From the NCBI GenBank assembly GCA_021159005.1, contig JAGGSN010000223.1, positions 1-32,104 of the forward strand: a stretch of 32,104 bases of DNA, given 5' to 3'. Positions 1 to 8,372 of this stretch are shown in pieces (the first letter of the stretch is position 1; the number at the start of each line of letters is the position of its first letter). Made by a program: the position numbers and the translations under genes. Source of the DNA: Candidatus Zixiibacteriota bacterium. GTDB lineage: Bacteria > Zixibacteria > MSB-5A5 > UBA10806 > 4484-95. The notes beneath the pieces are model-generated. The model was not told the origin of the DNA, did no database searches, and saw only the letters and a program-made list of their open reading frames with translations.

Positions 1-53
1 CGCAGACAGGCGGGCGCCGGCAGGCAGGAGGTATCGGCATGACCAATCTCTGG

Positions 54-73
54 ACTCCCGTTTTCACGGGAGT
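54..73. repeat. Short palindromic repeat of the 'WIPAFAGMT' type
   Basis: ACTCCCG (54-60) pairs perfectly with CGGGAGT (67-73) around the loop TTTTCA. Read in frame from 51, the element and its flanks encode W-T-P-V-F-T-G-V-T. This is close to the peptide W-I-P-A-F-A-G-M-T that a widespread bacterial palindromic repeat yields when mistranslated. The palindrome is seen directly; membership of that repeat family is inferred. Confidence 0.5.
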
Positions 74-136
74 GACGTTGATTATAATGTTCTGCAAAAG
101 GCCGGACAGTAGTGTGTTTATATATAAACATAACGT

Positions 137-170
137 GTAGGGGCGTCCGGCAGCTGCCGAACGCCCCTTA
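137..170. repeat. GC-rich palindrome, family sharing GTAGGGGCGTCCG
   Basis: GGGGCGT (140-146) pairs with ACGCCCC (161-167), and the inner CGGCAG pairs with CTGCCG with almost no loop; one C/A mismatch separates the two blocks. The first 13 bases, GTAGGGGCGTCCG (137-149), recur exactly at 16027-16039, where another palindrome is built on them. It is therefore a dispersed intergenic repeat. It sits between the end of the dockerin peptidase gene and the window edge, and has no T-run. Confidence 0.6.
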
Positions 171-192
171 GATATTCATGATTATTTACTAA

Positions 193-3100
193 TCATTTTA
201 TCGAACCGTCCGGAAAAACCGAAATATCATCGTTAAATAAAGCAGACGGCGTTGGCGGCGTTTCGGGGCAATAGGTTGGCGGAGGATTTACACCTCTGAA
301 ATATTGAACAAAATATACAACATCAGAACCCATAAATAAGCAATCGCCATTAACATCCGCAGCCGAATACAACCATGATTCATTCGATGTATTCCAGCAG
401 CTATCAGGAGGCGGATTGCCTGTCCCGCGGAAATAATTGACTGCGTAAGTTACATCGCTGCCAATAACAATGTCATCGCCATTAACATCGCCGGGCAAGT
501 AATCGCAATAGCCAAAAGGATCAATGAAAGTTACCGAACTGAAATATTCAACATAAGGGAAGCCATACCATCCCAGCGTATCGCCAATATTTGTTTCTCC
601 CTGAGGGGAATTAATTCCCATTCCCAGACAAGCCACTGTTTGTCCGATAAGGCTATCATCATCAACAGTTTTAAATGTGAATGTCATTATCTTACTGGCA
701 GTTTCTTGGTGAAGCCATGGAGCATCAGATTCGGAGCTAAGTCTGGCAAATCCCATAAATGCCTGATTTGACCATCCGGCTGGATTTGGCGGCGAACCAT
801 CTGGTGACAGAAATTCCGCCGCGTCCCATTCCGTTAACGGATAGTATAATTGACCCTCTGTTTGGCTTAGAAGGCTGTCGAAACAAGTGTTTTCTGCGCC
901 AAGACATAGGAGCATATCGCCAATATATACTTCCCCGGCAGCCAACATCCAAACATCAATGTTTAATCTGCTATTGACATTTGCAGTAAGCGGCGAACCA
1001 TCCAAATTGCCGTACCAGATAGCCGCTCCCTGAAAACAATCGCTCGATTTTAAAGTGGTATCATTTGCATAATTCATATCTGCTGACAGATTTGTATAGG
1101 CTTTGAGATTGTATATAGTATCAACAGATGGATAAAATGTATCAAAACCGGATACTGTATCAGTGGCATAACCAGGAACATTTGATAGTGAAACCGTATC
1201 AGCAAATTCTATGGCTGACGAGCCAAGAATACGCGCCTCGAAAATAACGCCGAAAGACTGCGTCTCCGACCCATAATTATTTACTTCGCATCTAATCAAT
1301 ATCGGCATATCCATAATCATGGAGTCTGTCGGGCTGAATATCTCGCTTACACCAGCATCATACGGCAGGCTATTTAGAGTAACATGAACCCTTGTAGTAT
1401 CGCCCTCGATAACCGAAATTCCGGTGATAGTAGTGTCTTGGTAGCCAGGATGGGAATAAGTAACACTATATGAACCCGAATCAAATCCGTAAAGAGTATA
1501 CATACCTGTTGCATCAGTAGTATCCTCAATAGATGGGCTGGAAGAATATGCATATACTCCCTCAATTGGTTCATACAGCTGATTTTTTACAATGCCGCTG
1601 ATTGCGCCATAGAATTCATCAACAACAGCTTCTGTTTCGGATGGCAGATAGTTATTCTTGGTAGCCGTAACATACATTGTCCCAAGAGTCGTGGGCGCCG
1701 GATAAAAAGTTACATCGCCGTTGATATCGGTCGAGCCGGTTAGATATACCTCGTCGCCTTTCATCAAACATACATAGCCTAAATAGATATTTGCGCCGCC
1801 AAAACTTTGAACATGCACCGTAAACGGATTAGAACCAAGCGGTATTGTATCGGGATGGGATACTATAAGGTTAACCGGAGTATCTGTCCAAACAGGCATC
1901 TCGGGGTCGCCCAGAAGAGTAAGCTCGGTAAATATTTGCTGTTCTGCGCCATAACTCGTCGGTCCATCGTTTTTATGATCGGAGAAAGCATTTCCCAGTT
2001 TATATTGCCCTTGACTTAACAGAGACCGGAAGAAATAGCGGTCATACAACATCGAAAGCGTATTATAGTCTCCCTGATAATACAACCCTGACCGCGAATT
2101 GCCGATAAAAGCAACACAGCCGCCATTCGAATCGCGGACGAAGTGTTCAGCTATGCAGCTGCTATAGTCATAGGAACAAGCCCAGCAGCCTAACGAATAT
2201 AAGATGCTTTGTCTGCTGCCATTACTGAAAGCGTCAACATCGCCGGTGTTGAGTCCCCAGCCGTGATTATGACTGCCGGTACCCATATAATATGTATATG
2301 AATGGTCGCTGTGATTTATCAGGTTCTGGCCGCTGTTAATCGAATTGATTACAGCAGTTCTATGATTGGTGCTCTGACTGTCATAAACCGTATCAATTGC
2401 CCAACCGGATGGAATATAATTATATGGAGAAGTATAGAGTTTTCTTTTTAGTATTTCAGAAAAGGTGTAGTCGTCAAGATCAAAAGCATACAAACCTATT
2501 TTTTCACAATAACTTGTTAAGGGCGGATTCTTTTCATAAGTTAAGACTTTATTCTTAAAAGTGGTAACGGCGCCGGAGGAGATTACCGAAGCTCTGCCGA
2601 CATGAACATTGCAGGTCCAATTGCCGTCATAGTCGGAATAGTATGTATCATTAGGAACATTCTCACCATTAACTGACTTAATATGATATGGAATCTGACC
2701 TGTATCGCCTCCCAGAAGGAAATAGACAGTTCCCCAAGTTGAATGGGCATCCATAATGAAGGCGCGTATTTTCTCAACATTGCTTCCGGAATATTCGCCG
2801 TAAATCCAAGTTGTAGTTACAATTTTTGCCGGTATTCCCTTCTTGGTTTTCCAATCAGCCAATGATTGAAAAGCACTGACAAAACTGCTGATAGTGATTA
2901 TAACATAATCATAATTGCCCGGGTCCAAAGCGATTTGAAATGGCGTATATTCTGAGGTTATTACCTTTGCATCCTCAGGATTAATTACCATACCTTTAAC
3001 CATGCTTTCATATTCACGCTTATTGAATTCAGACACTGCTGCCGGCAAATAATGACTGCAAACATTACCGAAATCACCCTGAATTGTAAAAGATATTTCA

Positions 3101-3651
3101 GTATGAAATACTAAACTTTTCTCAGCGGGAATATATTGAAGCGGATTAATCATTATTACAGCCATAGACTGACCAGCCAGATCGGTTTGATAAATAAGCT
3201 CAGCCAATTTTGTTGGATACGGCTTATCTGATGAATAAATGGCGCTGTTTGGCTCTACAAATTCAATATCTCTATCATAGTTGGAACTTATTTCCCTTGC
3301 TGGTTGGGAGGGATAGATATTATATTCGCCATCAATTTTTTGAGATTCTGCCTTATCAACAACAACGTTTACAGCAATCATCCCCTCGGGCAAGGCAACT
3401 TTTACAAGTTTTGATGGAAGCAGGGGGTTTCCGAGTTTAACATTTTTATCGCCATCAAACAGATGCACGATATCATAGCCTTCAATTTTATCGAAAATCA
3501 GGTCAGCTTCAGAAAATTCAACCGTAATCGGAACTTTATAAACGTTCCCTGAATTAACGTTTTGCGGTTGAGAATAAGCCGGTTGAGTAAAAATAACCCC
3601 CACAATTAAGAAAACGACAAAAACGAATGATGTTCCGTATTTTCTATTCAT
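193..3651 (-). CDS. Secreted gingipain-like (C25) cysteine peptidase with C-terminal dockerin repeats
   Basis: This is an 1152-residue exported protein. A signal peptide (about 1-27, ending A-Y-S) is followed by a propeptide-like region and then a C25/caspase-fold domain (about 245-590). The likely dyad is His447 or His450 in N-H-S-D-H-S and Cys489 in S-L-G-C-W. Next come a carboxypeptidase-regulatory-like beta domain (about 683-760), a CARDB-like segment (about 765-865), an unassigned beta-rich domain (about 875-1040), and two dockerin-type calcium loops: G-D-V-N-G-D at 1054-1059 and A-D-V-N-G-D at 1098-1103, each followed by G-S-D-V. C25 peptidases cleave proteins outside the cell, often after Arg or Lys; specificity cannot be read here. 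No Por-type sorting tail is evident after the dockerin. The gene is divergent from another dockerin peptidase at 4517. Family confidence is high, exact substrate unknown. Confidence 0.85.
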   Translation of the reverse strand: MNRKYGTSFVFVVFLIVGVIFTQPAYSQPQNVNSGNVYKVPITVEFSEADLIFDKIEGYDIVHLFDGDKNVKLGNPLLPSKLVKVALPEGMIAVNVVVDKAESQKIDGEYNIYPSQPAREISSNYDRDIEFVEPNSAIYSSDKPYPTKLAELIYQTDLAGQSMAVIMINPLQYIPAEKSLVFHTEISFTIQGDFGNVCSHYLPAAVSEFNKREYESMVKGMVINPEDAKVITSEYTPFQIALDPGNYDYVIITISSFVSAFQSLADWKTKKGIPAKIVTTTWIYGEYSGSNVEKIRAFIMDAHSTWGTVYFLLGGDTGQIPYHIKSVNGENVPNDTYYSDYDGNWTCNVHVGRASVISSGAVTTFKNKVLTYEKNPPLTSYCEKIGLYAFDLDDYTFSEILKRKLYTSPYNYIPSGWAIDTVYDSQSTNHRTAVINSINSGQNLINHSDHSYTYYMGTGSHNHGWGLNTGDVDAFSNGSRQSILYSLGCWACSYDYSSCIAEHFVRDSNGGCVAFIGNSRSGLYYQGDYNTLSMLYDRYFFRSLLSQGQYKLGNAFSDHKNDGPTSYGAEQQIFTELTLLGDPEMPVWTDTPVNLIVSHPDTIPLGSNPFTVHVQSFGGANIYLGYVCLMKGDEVYLTGSTDINGDVTFYPAPTTLGTMYVTATKNNYLPSETEAVVDEFYGAISGIVKNQLYEPIEGVYAYSSSPSIEDTTDATGMYTLYGFDSGSYSVTYSHPGYQDTTITGISVIEGDTTRVHVTLNSLPYDAGVSEIFSPTDSMIMDMPILIRCEVNNYGSETQSFGVIFEARILGSSAIEFADTVSLSNVPGYATDTVSGFDTFYPSVDTIYNLKAYTNLSADMNYANDTTLKSSDCFQGAAIWYGNLDGSPLTANVNSRLNIDVWMLAAGEVYIGDMLLCLGAENTCFDSLLSQTEGQLYYPLTEWDAAEFLSPDGSPPNPAGWSNQAFMGFARLSSESDAPWLHQETASKIMTFTFKTVDDDSLIGQTVACLGMGINSPQGETNIGDTLGWYGFPYVEYFSSVTFIDPFGYCDYLPGDVNGDDIVIGSDVTYAVNYFRGTGNPPPDSCWNTSNESWLYSAADVNGDCLFMGSDVVYFVQYFRGVNPPPTYCPETPPTPSALFNDDISVFPDGSIK

Positions 3652-3709
3652 TTCTTATCCTTCTGTAATTTACATGGTTAATTTATTAATCATTTATCTA
3701 AAAATTTAC

Positions 3710-3739
3710 ATTATAATAAGACGTTATTTGATTCTTCAA
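3710..3739 (-). promoter_or_regulatory. Sigma70-type promoter for the C25 dockerin peptidase
   Basis: On the minus strand, TTGAAG (3739-3734) is followed after 18 bp by a perfect TATAAT (3715-3710). Transcription would start near 3703, about 50 bases before the ATG at 3651. The assignment is by consensus match only, so confidence is moderate. Confidence 0.5.
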
Positions 3740-3991
3740 CTAATAACATAACCTTTGTCAGTATTTAGTTATCGAGAACAAATTCTATGTTGATTTAAAC
3801 TAAGAAGATATATTGAACTGTTCCGGATTAACATATTAAAAAACATCTTTTTACTTTTCAAGCTCGCCATCATTTTGAAGCTTTGATAATAGGCCAACAA
3901 TCATGATCAGCCTTACAATCACAATATATCATGATATAATTTCAGGTCAAGCTATATTTAGCAGGAGTTTCCCCGTATTTTTTATACAATC

Positions 3992-4129
3992 GTAGGTCAG
4001 GTTCTCCGCCTTAGGCGGACGAACAAGAAACCCGACACCTTTCGTAGTTATATAAGTATCTTTCCCTTAGTAAATAGCATATCAAAGTCAAATTGTCGGG
4101 TTTTTCCCTCCGGTCAGAACCCGACCTGC
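3992..4129. repeat. REPIN-like doublet: two hairpins in inverted orientation
   Basis: The left hairpin (3994-4037) has arms AGGTCAGGTTCT and AGAAACCCGACA enclosing TCCGCCTTAGGCGGA (4005-4019). The right hairpin (4094-4127) has arms TGTCGGGTT and AACCCGACCT. The halves are also inverted copies of one another: 3994-4005 matches the complement of 4116-4127 at 11 of 12 bases, and 4028-4037 matches the complement of 4094-4103 exactly. About 56 AT-rich bases separate them. Two inverted REP-like hairpins flanking a spacer is the layout of REPIN or MITE elements. No coding sequence lies inside. Confidence 0.6.
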
Positions 4130-4373
4130 TTGAAATCGTTAAAAAATTCCCCCGATTTTCCAAAATCGCTATTTCCACTTTTTGAAAATGTTAATTCGTT
4201 GACATGAATTGAATTAAAACAATTTTACCGGAATTTTCGGGGAAATTCCTGATATTTAGCACAAGATTATTTTTGAAAATTCCGATAGAAACTATATAAT
4301 TGAAAAGTTCATCAGTCAAAATGGATGGAATTTGAGATATTGAAAATTGGGAAAATTCCTTAATTAACAGATA

Positions 4374-4402
4374 TTGACATGCCAGCAAGTATTATATATA
4401 TA
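4374..4402 (+). promoter_or_regulatory. Sigma70-type promoter for the 477-aa dockerin peptidase
   Basis: A perfect TTGACA (4374-4379) is followed after 17 bp by TATATA (4397-4402), which matches four of six -10 positions. The predicted start near 4409 leaves about 108 bases of untranslated leader before the ATG at 4517. Confidence 0.5.
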
Positions 4403-4516
4403 TTACAGTGTAAGATAAACATAAGCAAATTCAATAAATAAAATTAAGGGTTTTAGTGAATTAAGGTATTTGTAAACCAATATAACATGAACTCTAAAAA
4501 TATTAAAAGGTAAACT

Positions 4517-5950
4517 ATGCGGCTTTTTTTTATTTCAATATTATCAGCATTAATTCTTGTTGGCAGTACGGCAGCAGCTAACGAAATTGAAAATCTGCTT
4601 AGCCAATATGAAACCGACTACAGCGCTTTCGAGATGACAGAAATCAACGATATGATAGTTATCTGGAATCAAAGGACAATAGGTGAAGCTATTGTCGAAA
4701 AAGACCAAGTAGTGTATCAATTTGATAAAGAAACTAAAACACTTCGCTATAAAAAAGGCAATTGGCGGGATGATTTGCCGGAAAGTATTGATATAAATAT
4801 CAGTCAGCATCAAGCGGAAACCATTGCCGGCGGTGAAACGCAATTTTCCAATCTGTATATCATATCTCCCGAATCGGATGTCTTCCCTATCGAACCGACA
4901 CCCGAAAATCCATGCTGGGTAGTAAATACTATTGAGGGGAAGCAAATGAACGTGGTTATTATAGACGCCGTAACGGGCGACTTGCTTGGCTATGGCATCC
5001 CGCCGCCCGCCGCTTTTTCGATGTCGGGACCTCAATATGACCAACCCTGCAGTAATTTATGGTATCTCTGGTCTTATAATGCCAAGACTTGGTTCAATCA
5101 AATAGGTTATCCTTGCGAGTTTAATACTTGGCCTACTCAAGCAGAGCTAAAAGACCAAATTCAAGATAACAGTGTGGGAATGTTTTACGAAATTGCTCAT
5201 AGCGGTCATTCACCCAGCACCTACTTTTTAAGCGGCTGTGTCGGCGACACTGCTTTTGAGATTACCTACGCTGACAGCATCGCCGCATGGATAACCGATT
5301 ATGAGAAAATACCATTCGTTTTTATAGCCAGCTGTTATGGCATGTGCTATACCGATGAGCATACGCTTTCGCATGCTTTCAGGAAAGGTTCGCATATAAA
5401 TACCGCAACCGTAGGCTATTGTGATATGAGTGAATTTTATTGCAGCACATGTTGGACCTATTCATTAGACTGGCAGGATTCTTTGTTTTCGTATATCTCG
5501 CGCGGGTGGACTGTAAAACAGGCTTATGACCAGTCTATGGCAGATTTTCCTATATGCTCTCATGAAAACGGCTGCATGATATTTGAAGGCGATGAGACTT
5601 TCGCCGGACCTTATATTCGGGGATTGCCGCCGGATACAAATTATCAATATATGCCGGGGGATGCAAATATGGCTCTCAGTTTGTGGCCGCCGCGGGTTAT
5701 CGGCAGCGATTTGATATATTTAGCAAGATGTATTCTCGATAAAGCAGAACCTTGCCTTATTGACAGCTTCTATGTCGCCGGTGATGTTAACGGCGATTGC
5801 CAGGTTATCGGCAGCGATGTTACTCGACTGGTTAACTATTTTAAGGGCATAAGCGATATTCGATGGTGTCCCGAATACATCCCGGACTGGCTTCATAATG
5901 AAGCTATTCCCGAGCAGATGCCGTCGGATTGGCCCGGCTGCGATGATTAG
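4517..5950 (+). CDS. Secreted caspase-like cysteine peptidase with PepSY-like propeptide and dockerin repeats
   Basis: This is a 477-residue exported protein. The signal peptide is about 1-21 (ends S-T-A-A-A). Residues about 90-158 resemble a PepSY/FTP inhibitory propeptide (W-V-V-N-T ... V-I-I-D-A-V-T-G-D-L-L-G-Y-G). The central domain (about 165-375) has a caspase-like His...Cys arrangement: H228-S-G-H231-S and, 42 residues after the second His, Cys273 in I-A-S-C-Y-G-M-C. It is cysteine-rich, which suggests disulphides. The C-terminus holds a dockerin: a degenerate first loop (G-D-A-N-M, 381-385) with G-S-D-L, then a canonical G-D-V-N-G-D-C (422-428) with G-S-D-V. The start is supported by AAAAGGT just upstream. 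I infer a zymogen-type extracellular protease related to C25/caspase-fold enzymes; the exact family is uncertain. It converges on nrdJ. Confidence 0.7.
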   Translation: MRLFFISILSALILVGSTAAANEIENLLSQYETDYSAFEMTEINDMIVIWNQRTIGEAIVEKDQVVYQFDKETKTLRYKKGNWRDDLPESIDINISQHQAETIAGGETQFSNLYIISPESDVFPIEPTPENPCWVVNTIEGKQMNVVIIDAVTGDLLGYGIPPPAAFSMSGPQYDQPCSNLWYLWSYNAKTWFNQIGYPCEFNTWPTQAELKDQIQDNSVGMFYEIAHSGHSPSTYFLSGCVGDTAFEITYADSIAAWITDYEKIPFVFIASCYGMCYTDEHTLSHAFRKGSHINTATVGYCDMSEFYCSTCWTYSLDWQDSLFSYISRGWTVKQAYDQSMADFPICSHENGCMIFEGDETFAGPYIRGLPPDTNYQYMPGDANMALSLWPPRVIGSDLIYLARCILDKAEPCLIDSFYVAGDVNGDCQVIGSDVTRLVNYFKGISDIRWCPEYIPDWLHNEAIPEQMPSDWPGCDD

Positions 5951-5990
5951 CGAATTAAATTGTTTTGTCGGGACGGTTGATTGATTATAG

Positions 5991-6028
5991 AAAAATAAAA
6001 CCGGGCGTCCCTCCTCAAGACCGCCCGG
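5991..6028 (-). terminator. Rho-independent terminator after nrdJ
   Basis: On the minus strand, CCGGGCG (6028-6022) pairs with CGCCCGG (6007-6001) around a 14-base loop and runs straight into TTTTATTTTT (6000-5991). It lies 27 bases past the nrdJ stop. On the plus strand the stem is followed by CAAAAAG, so it would act poorly for the convergent peptidase gene. Confidence 0.7.
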
Positions 6029-6054
6029 CAAAAAGTTTTCCCTTATGCTATTAT

Positions 6055-8334
6055 CTACTTACATTTCGAATAGCCGCAATTGGGGCAGGTTATACAGCCC
6101 GATTCATGCACTAATTTGCTTGAACAATCAGGACATATTTCAGTTCCCAGATCCTTATCTCTTTTCGGTGTTTTGCCATTGCCGAAATGCTTCTGCAGGA
6201 TTTTCGCCAGCGCATCAGGCATCGACCTGACCAAGCCGCCATTGCCGAATACCTGGGTATCCCCGCCGATACCGCGAAGCTGGTCGATAATCTTTTCAAC
6301 TGGCACGCCCGAACGCAGTGAGAGCGAAATCAGACGGCAGACAGCTTCGGTGTCAGCCATTGTATCATGCCCGGACTTGCCTATCTGGGCAAAGACCTCA
6401 AACGGTATGCCCTCATGGGTGTTGATAGTAACATATAGATTACCGAAACCGGTCTTTATTTTTTCGGTTATGCCGTGAAGCGTCTCCGGTCTATCTTTGA
6501 TAATTTTTTCTAACGATTCATCAAAGCTTCCTTTTTTCTTGCTCTTCTTAGTCGAAAGCACCTGGAATGGCCGGCAGCCGTCGCGATAAACAGTAACGCC
6601 TTTGCATGATAAGCTATAGGCAAGCTCATACGCTTTTTTAACATCATCCTTAGTGGCTTCGTTAGACAAATTGATGGTTTTGGAAACGGCGTTTTCGGCA
6701 TATTTCTGGAAAGCATCCTGCATCCTGATATGCCATTCGGGAGATACATCATGGCTGGTAACAAAAATCTTTTTAACATTATCCGGAATATTCGGAATAT
6801 CGGCAATTGAATTTTTATTAGCTATCTTTTCTATTAGCTCCTCGGAATAAAATCCTAACTGTTTGGCTTTTTGCTTGAAATAGGGGCTAACTTCGACCAT
6901 TTTCGTGTTGTCCATCACATTCCGCTCATAAGCGATAGCGAATACAGGTTCGATACCGGATGAACAAGCGGAAATTATCGAGATAGTACCGGTCGGGGCA
7001 ATTGTGGTTACAGTTGAATTGCGCCGCGGCTTGCCCTGCCCGGTTGTCTGGTCGAAAAATTTGGATTTTTCCCAGTTCGGAAAATTTCCTCTAATTTTAG
7101 CCAATTCTTGCGATGCCAAGTCGGCCTCGGTTTGAATAAAACCCATAACCTTTTCAGCCAGACTTAACGCCTCCTCGGAATTATAAGGAATGTCGAGCAT
7201 AATCAGAAGGTCTGCCCAGCCCATTATTCCTAAGCCGATGCGACGATTGGCTTTCGTATTGGAATTGATTTCTTCAAGCGGATAATTGTTAGCCTCAATC
7301 ACATTATCAAGGAAATGCGTGCTTAAATGCGTAACCCTTCTTAATTTCTCCCAGTCTATTTCACAGCGGAAAAGGTCGGTATCCGGCGAAACCCCGACAG
7401 TGGTTTTTATCATCTTGGATAGATTGAGCGAACCAAGGTTGCAGCTTTCATAGGGTAAAAGCGGCTGTTCACCGCAAGGATTGGTTGCCTCAATTAATCC
7501 TACCTTGGTTGTATTTTCGAGTTTGTTTATTTTATCGAGAAAAACAATACCCGGCTCGCCGGTGCTGTGAGCATGCTCAACAATAGTATCAAACACTTTT
7601 TTGGCATCAAGCGATTGCGGCTGCTCATCACGAATGAACTGTTCGTTTGTTTGAGGATCAATAAGCGGATAAGTTTTATTTTTCTTAACGGCATCCATAA
7701 AAACATCGGTTATACCTACGGAAATATTGAAATTAGTTAACTCGCTAAGATCATCCTTACAGGTGATAAATTCTAGAATATCAGGATGGTCGATTCGCAG
7801 GATACCCATATTGGCGCCGCGCCTTGTGCCGCCCTGCTTAACAGCTTCAGTGGCGGCATTAATCACTTTCATAAATGATATTGGACCTGAGGCGACTCCT
7901 GAAGTGGAGGCAACTACTGAATTAGTGGGTCTGAGCCTTGAAAATGAGAATCCTGTACCGCCGCCGGATTTATGAATTAGAGCCGCAGATTTTACCGCAT
8001 CGAAAATCGATTCCATCGAATCCTCGATAGGTATCACAAAGCAAGCTGATAATTGCCCTAGCGGTCGGCCGGCATTCATAAGAGTGGGCGAGTTGGGCAT
8101 AAATTCCAGTTCTGCCATTACATTATAAAAATCAACCGCAGTTTTTTCTGCTTCTTTAATCGATGCCCCAAAATCAAGATCGGGTTCAGCTATAGTGGCG
8201 GCAACCCGCATAAACATCTGTTCCGGTGTCTCGATAACGCGCCCCTTATTATCTTTTGCCAAATAACGGCGGCGGAGCACCGTTTGCGCATTTTCTGATA
8301 ATTGCGGTTTTATTCCGGTAGCCTTAATATTCAT
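6055..8334 (-). CDS. nrdJ: Class II (adenosylcobalamin-dependent) ribonucleotide reductase
   Basis: This 759-residue enzyme reduces ribonucleotides to deoxyribonucleotides using adenosylcobalamin and needs no oxygen. The radical-site motif N-P-C-G-E spans 285-289, so Cys287 is the likely thiyl cysteine. Cys98 (S-A-C-F-V) and Cys298 (S-C-N-L-G) fit the redox pair, and the 11-residue gap from 287 to 298 equals that in the Thermotoga enzyme. P-T-G-T-I-S lies at 447-452. The C-terminus carries zinc-ribbon-like pairs C-P-D-C (734-737) and C-P-N-C (750-753) plus a last cysteine at 758, probably the tail that re-reduces the active site. No N-terminal ATP-cone is visible. GAGGA lies just upstream of the ATG. 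The gene lies 38 bases after thyX on the same strand. No cobalamin riboswitch was recognised. Confidence 0.93.
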   Translation of the reverse strand: MNIKATGIKPQLSENAQTVLRRRYLAKDNKGRVIETPEQMFMRVAATIAEPDLDFGASIKEAEKTAVDFYNVMAELEFMPNSPTLMNAGRPLGQLSACFVIPIEDSMESIFDAVKSAALIHKSGGGTGFSFSRLRPTNSVVASTSGVASGPISFMKVINAATEAVKQGGTRRGANMGILRIDHPDILEFITCKDDLSELTNFNISVGITDVFMDAVKKNKTYPLIDPQTNEQFIRDEQPQSLDAKKVFDTIVEHAHSTGEPGIVFLDKINKLENTTKVGLIEATNPCGEQPLLPYESCNLGSLNLSKMIKTTVGVSPDTDLFRCEIDWEKLRRVTHLSTHFLDNVIEANNYPLEEINSNTKANRRIGLGIMGWADLLIMLDIPYNSEEALSLAEKVMGFIQTEADLASQELAKIRGNFPNWEKSKFFDQTTGQGKPRRNSTVTTIAPTGTISIISACSSGIEPVFAIAYERNVMDNTKMVEVSPYFKQKAKQLGFYSEELIEKIANKNSIADIPNIPDNVKKIFVTSHDVSPEWHIRMQDAFQKYAENAVSKTINLSNEATKDDVKKAYELAYSLSCKGVTVYRDGCRPFQVLSTKKSKKKGSFDESLEKIIKDRPETLHGITEKIKTGFGNLYVTINTHEGIPFEVFAQIGKSGHDTMADTEAVCRLISLSLRSGVPVEKIIDQLRGIGGDTQVFGNGGLVRSMPDALAKILQKHFGNGKTPKRDKDLGTEICPDCSSKLVHESGCITCPNCGYSKCK

Positions 8335-8372
8335 AATTCCTCACTTTATATAATAACACTATATTAATCCAA

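Larger units (their letters stand above)
1..192. other. Non-coding window edge with two palindromes
   Basis: No convincing coding region is seen here. It lies downstream of the dockerin peptidase gene that ends at 193. It holds a perfect 7-bp hairpin at 54-73 and a longer GC-rich palindrome at 137-170, each described separately. Neither is followed by a T-run on the strand of the neighbouring gene, so neither looks like a classical terminator. Confidence 0.6.
3652..4516. other. 865-bp divergent intergenic region
   Basis: This AT-rich spacer lies between two divergent dockerin-peptidase genes. It holds a promoter for each gene (3710-3739 on minus, 4374-4402 on plus), a perfect 14-base palindrome at 3925-3938 (TATATCATGATATA), a REPIN-like pair of hairpins at 3992-4129, and a 7-bp stem GGAATTT/AAATTCC at 4230-4249. 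A 65-codon minus-strand frame at 4191-4388 has no ribosome binding site or protein-like character, so I do not call it a gene. Confidence 0.6.

Noticed and set aside
3925-3938. The 14-base palindrome TATATCATGATATA as an operator
   Set aside because: A/T-only palindromes are expected by chance in such AT-rich spacers, and it does not overlap either promoter. It is kept only as a note in the spacer entry.
4191-4388. A 65-codon minus-strand frame in the divergent spacer
   Set aside because: AT-rich low-complexity sequence, no ribosome site, and it runs into the promoter of the plus-strand peptidase gene.
4550-5044. A 164-codon minus-strand frame opposite the 477-aa dockerin peptidase
   Set aside because: It is the complementary shadow of a clearly supported gene with signal peptide and dockerin motifs.
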